From contig JBNKWZ010000021.1 in the NCBI GenBank assembly GCA_050300015.1, positions 450,163 through 514,162 of the forward strand: a DNA stretch of 64,000 nt. Direction: 5' to 3'. The position numbers and the translations under genes are program-made. Positions 61,228 to 64,000 of the stretch are shown here, piece after piece; position 1 is the first letter of the stretch; each line of letters opens with the position of its first letter. The DNA is from CAYZQH01 sp050300015. Its GTDB lineage: Bacteria > Pseudomonadota > Gammaproteobacteria > Pseudomonadales > Cellvibrionaceae. The notes beneath the pieces are model-generated. The model was not told where the DNA came from. It ran no database searches and saw only the letters and a list, made by a program, of their open reading frames with translations.

Positions 61228-61543
61228 GATGTGCGTGATCCTTCAGCTTATATGATTCATTCCTGGCTTTATGATGGCCTGTGTAGGTGGTCATCGGCCC
61301 CACCCAAGCAAGAGTAACAACTGAAATGGTTGACCGCAATAGGCGCCAACAGGTCGTTTTGACTGATTCAAAGGCGATATGAACAGGCTTGTCTGGTAAG
61401 GGCTTAAATTTTGCGACACTGACTTCTGTGTTATCGCAATGAAGTGTTATCCCCGCAGGTCCGGCGCTTTAGGTGATAACTTTAACTCGTATGTCTCCAA
61501 TGCTTATACCTCAGTTTCACGGGCTGCTAAGATCTTTAGGCAT
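61228..61543. other. Gene-free region between the lipoprotein gene and the desaturase gene
   Basis: 316 bases; the lipoprotein promoter must be here. No gene or repeat recognised. Confidence 0.35.
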
Positions 61544-62443
61544 TTAAGGGCAGCTTTCCATGTGTTGTTGTTCTTTTGGCAAAAATGTGGCGTAAAGCTC
61601 AACATTGGCTACCGCCTTTTGGGGTGGTTCAACGTCCGTGCCTGCGTTAGAAGTATGGCGCGATGCAATTGCTATAGGCCAATCGAAAAGCGGTTCGGGA
61701 GCAGAGCCGGCGGCTTTAAGCCGTTTGGCTAACTCTCCTAATCGGGCTGTGGGTACGGCCGGGTATCGGTGGTGTTCTCCGTGGTAAAGCATGCCCATGG
61801 CCAGCCAGTTTGCAGTGGCCCAATGACCGCTGCGTGTCGTTGCTTCACCGTGATGGAATAGCCATACGCTCAATAACCCGCTGGCGCCATTTAAAATGGC
61901 GAGCCCCAGCCAAAGCCAGTATACGGCGCTGCCCATGGTCAGCAGCAAAGTGGTGTGGATGAGTATGGCTAAGCCCAGGTCCATTGCGATGGCTCTGCGG
62001 CGGGTGTTATCGCCCAGCCGCCACGCGGCAGTGATCACCTGCCAATGGTAAGTGGGGCTCACAAGGCAAGCCTTCCAGAAACTCCGGTGTGCTATTCGCC
62101 CTTCCACATCCTGAGGGTCACCGCAGCGTTGGTGGTGAAGTTTGTGCGTTAACTCAAGTGCATGGCAAGAGGTGGCCAATAGTCCGCTTACACCATAGAG
62201 AACTGCCTGGTTTAAGGTTTTTGGTAGGCCGAGAGTGTTATGGACAGCTCCATGGGCACTGCGTAATGCGGCAATATGCCCGAACAAAAGCATCACACTA
62301 CAGAGCCCATAATGGCTGTTCAAAGCGGCCCCGGCGGCACCTGAACACAACAATAAGGGGCGAGCAATCTCAAGCAGTCTATGCCAAGGAGTCACGGCGC
62401 AGAGGTCGCGCCATTGAATGTTTGGAGAGTTGTTTGTTGTCAT
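61544..62443 (-). CDS. Fatty-acid desaturase/hydroxylase-like membrane protein
   Basis: 299 residues from the ATG at 62443, which has a GGAG site 7 bases upstream that lies within a slightly longer frame starting at 62455. Hydrophobic helices alternate with histidine clusters: His-Gly-Ala-Val-His (about 68), His-Lys-Leu-His-His (about 103) and His-Gly-Glu-His-His (about 225). These are the di-iron ligands of the membrane desaturase superfamily. Which substrate (acyl chain, carotenoid, sterol) cannot be told. The regulator gene upstream on the same strand, 132 bases away, is a membrane-bound AraC protein. Confidence 0.8.
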   Translation of the reverse strand: MTTNNSPNIQWRDLCAVTPWHRLLEIARPLLLCSGAAGAALNSHYGLCSVMLLFGHIAALRSAHGAVHNTLGLPKTLNQAVLYGVSGLLATSCHALELTHKLHHQRCGDPQDVEGRIAHRSFWKACLVSPTYHWQVITAAWRLGDNTRRRAIAMDLGLAILIHTTLLLTMGSAVYWLWLGLAILNGASGLLSVWLFHHGEATTRSGHWATANWLAMGMLYHGEHHRYPAVPTARLGELAKRLKAAGSAPEPLFDWPIAIASRHTSNAGTDVEPPQKAVANVELYATFLPKEQQHMESCP

Positions 62444-62574
62444 GAGGGGCTCCATTTGTGAAGGAATACCCCTAATTTATTGGCTTTGCAGGCTGCCACC
62501 TTCCGTCTTGCTCAGAACGGGTACAAAAATTTATAATGCCAATAAATTCAGTTGGTTAGCGATCTCCAGAATGA

Positions 62575-63582
62575 TCATTTAGCAGCTTTTTGGCGATACG
62601 CGCCAGGCGTGCAGCCCTCTTGGTCGCGGAATGCGGAGTAAAAATTGGATTGAGAGGAAAAGCCGGTGGCAAGACCAATGGCCAGTACTGAGGCTTCCGG
62701 CTCAGCCAGTAGCTGACGCTTAGCATCAGCCACGCGGTGGCGGCGTAACAGCTCGGAAAAGCCGCAATGAAATTCAGTGTTCACCAACTCTGATAATTGG
62801 TGCGGGTTCAATTTCACTCGGGCTGCCATGACGCTTAAGTTGAGTGATGCATCACGGGTGACTAGGGGGTCGGCTAACAATGTCTCGAGCATTGCACGGG
62901 CTTTGCCGCAGTCCACATTACTGAGCGTGCTTTGAGCATAACGCGCCCGGGCAATCGCTCTGCTGTTAACCACCCAGTCGGGGTATTTAATCAATGAAAG
63001 TGTCACGACTAACACCGCAGCCCAAACGAGGATGACGTGCGCAGCACCCACGATCAACGTTGGTAGAAAGGCCAGTAATAACCCCAAAATGGTCATGGCT
63101 AAGGCGACAAAAGCAAATAGAAAGTAGAGCTTTAATTCCAGTGCCCGGCGGGGGTATTGATCGCGTAATTGAAAGATGCGCCAATTAAAGTAGGCGGCGT
63201 AGCTGCCACCCAAAGCAAAGGTAAGAGGGATGACCCATGCATTGGGCCAAAGTAGGGCAACAAGCGTCAGAGGAATATGGACTGCCGCAACAATCCACTT
63301 ATGATCTGGTAGGCCCAGTACGCCAGCGCTGAACAAATAAAAGCCAGCAACTTGTGCGCAAAGTAGGGCGCCGTATAAGCGCAGCTCCACCAGCGGCCAA
63401 AGGCTCAGGAAGTATCCCCCATACATAAACTGCTGCGCACCTACGCAACCGATGAGCAGTACTGCGCCAATACGTGTGCTGATGGGGTCTTCCCTAAAAG
63501 GGTAGGCAAGAAAGTAGGTGATCAACAAGAGCAAGCAAATCGTGGCAGAGCCACCGCAGATTAAGGTTAACAGCAATGTCAC
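62575..63582 (-). CDS. Membrane-bound AraC-family transcriptional regulator
   Basis: 335 residues. Seven N-terminal hydrophobic helices (about 1-205) are joined to a C-terminal AraC DNA-binding domain with two helix-turn-helices (Leu-Ser-Val-Met-Ala-Ala-Arg-Val-Lys-Leu-Asn, then Ile-Gly-Leu-Ala-Thr-Gly-Phe-Ser-Ser-Gln-Ser-Asn-Phe-Tyr). The start is GTG at 63582 with AAAGGA upstream. The arrangement suggests membrane-signal sensing and control of the desaturase gene 132 bases downstream, which could modify lipids in response to membrane state; that link is inference. Confidence 0.87.
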   Translation of the reverse strand: MTLLLTLICGGSATICLLLLITYFLAYPFREDPISTRIGAVLLIGCVGAQQFMYGGYFLSLWPLVELRLYGALLCAQVAGFYLFSAGVLGLPDHKWIVAAVHIPLTLVALLWPNAWVIPLTFALGGSYAAYFNWRIFQLRDQYPRRALELKLYFLFAFVALAMTILGLLLAFLPTLIVGAAHVILVWAAVLVVTLSLIKYPDWVVNSRAIARARYAQSTLSNVDCGKARAMLETLLADPLVTRDASLNLSVMAARVKLNPHQLSELVNTEFHCGFSELLRRHRVADAKRQLLAEPEASVLAIGLATGFSSQSNFYSAFRDQEGCTPGAYRQKAAK

Positions 63583-63670
63583 AAATACGTCCTTTACCGG
63601 TTATGATCAGTGTTGATGGGTAGCGTATTTTAAGGGAAGACAGTGAATATGCCAGTTACTTAGGGAACCT

Positions 63671-63800
63671 CTGATTAAGTCCCGATAGCTTCTGGCGTTC
63701 AGAGCTTTTCGAAATCAAGTCATACTGGTGGTCTGACGAAAATCACTAACGAAGAGTTCGGAAAGCGCTGTAAGCCCCGAAGGGTGCAGCTTTAGAGCCC
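63671..63800. repeat. Dispersed repeat, copy 2
   Basis: The same repeat as at 43092-43290: a 52-base exact match (63715-63766) and near-identical flanks, but without the 65-base insert seen in the other copy. It begins 89 bases before the regulator start (minus-strand upstream side). Confidence 0.7.
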
Positions 63801-63867
63801 TCGTCGGATGCGGCTTAAATACCGTCCTGCCGTCGTTGTTTTACTTGTAAAGGATAAGACTTACTAC

Positions 63868-64000
63868 CTAAGCCGCAGCGAAGGATACATTGGGTTCTCG
63901 AAAAAACGATCGTATGAGTGCTTTATTTGATTTGATTAATTCCAAATCATTTCGAGCTCGATCCTTTAATGACTCACCTTTCTTTAGTGGCTTTTTTGAT
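63868..64000 (-). CDS. Possible C-terminus of a gene continuing past the window
   Basis: On the minus strand an open frame enters at the right edge and ends with TAG at 63868-63870 after 44 codons. Its composition (Lys-Lys-Gly-Glu-Ser-Leu-Lys-Asp-Arg-Ala-Arg-Asn-Asp-Leu-Glu-Leu-Ile-Lys) is protein-like and helical. A plus-strand frame from the ATG at about 63913 is also open to the edge, so the call is weak. Family unknown. Confidence 0.3.
   Translation of the reverse strand, partial: SKKPLKKGESLKDRARNDLELIKSNKALIRSFFREPNVSFAAA

Overview
The window is chromosomal DNA of a Gammaproteobacterium. The best guess is a plant- or algal-polysaccharide degrader of the Cellvibrionaceae type (Cellvibrio, Saccharophagus, Teredinibacter or Gilvimarinus relatives). 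This rests on three secreted lipoproteins with long poly-serine linkers, two of which carry recognisable carbohydrate-active domains (CE2-like esterase, GH16), on a GH43-CBM6 enzyme, and on a housekeeping block whose gene order matches the Pseudomonas mfd-nqr-lol-comEC-murB region. Genus and species cannot be fixed from the sequence alone.

Left part (1-34 kb), conserved core. It opens with a capsule or exopolysaccharide fragment (truncated SLBB/Wza-like exporter, Wzi-like porin), a cold-shock protein, and csiV-mfd on the minus strand. The complete Na+-pumping NADH:quinone reductase operon nqrABCDEF follows, together with its maturation genes apbE (covalent FMN attachment) and nqrM. Then come sthA, a PilZ protein, lolCDE (lipoprotein sorting), a heavily broken chemotaxis receptor, a DUF2062 protein, comEC, exbBD, lpxK-kdsB (lipid A and KDO), a small tyrosine phosphatase, murB, alkB, the gacA/uvrY-uvrC pair and pgsA.

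Middle part (34-43 kb), mobile or accessory. A tRNA-Cys with a broken upstream copy and a tRNA-Leu(TAA) are followed by a P4-type integrase killed by a stop codon and a frameshift. Next are a parDE pair whose toxin carries a premature stop, a small YhfG-like gene, and an RNA-repair locus. In that locus the CARF-sigma54 activator RtcR is divergent from rtcB-rtcA, with a clear sigma54 promoter between them. The operon side continues into an unusual tRNA-Ile(UAU)-like gene without an encoded CCA, a second tRNA-like RNA and a slipin (SPFH) gene. This RNA-repair, tRNA-like and slipin cluster is the most interesting part of the window.

Right part (43-64 kb), accessory. Carbohydrate enzymes (CE2-like esterase, Cip1-like jelly-roll protein, GH16, GH43-CBM6) alternate with small lipoproteins around a predicted HExxH metallopeptidase, an AbiE toxin-antitoxin pair with a visible operator, a dGTPase gene with two homopolymer frameshifts, a di-haem peroxidase, a peptidoglycan-binding/CHAP amidase next to a lipoprotein, a desaturase-like membrane protein and a membrane-bound AraC regulator. 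Several families of non-coding dispersed repeats occur only here (about 43.1, 45, 47.4, 52.2, 54.2 and 63.7 kb), together with a perfect 19-bp hairpin at 45.9 kb.
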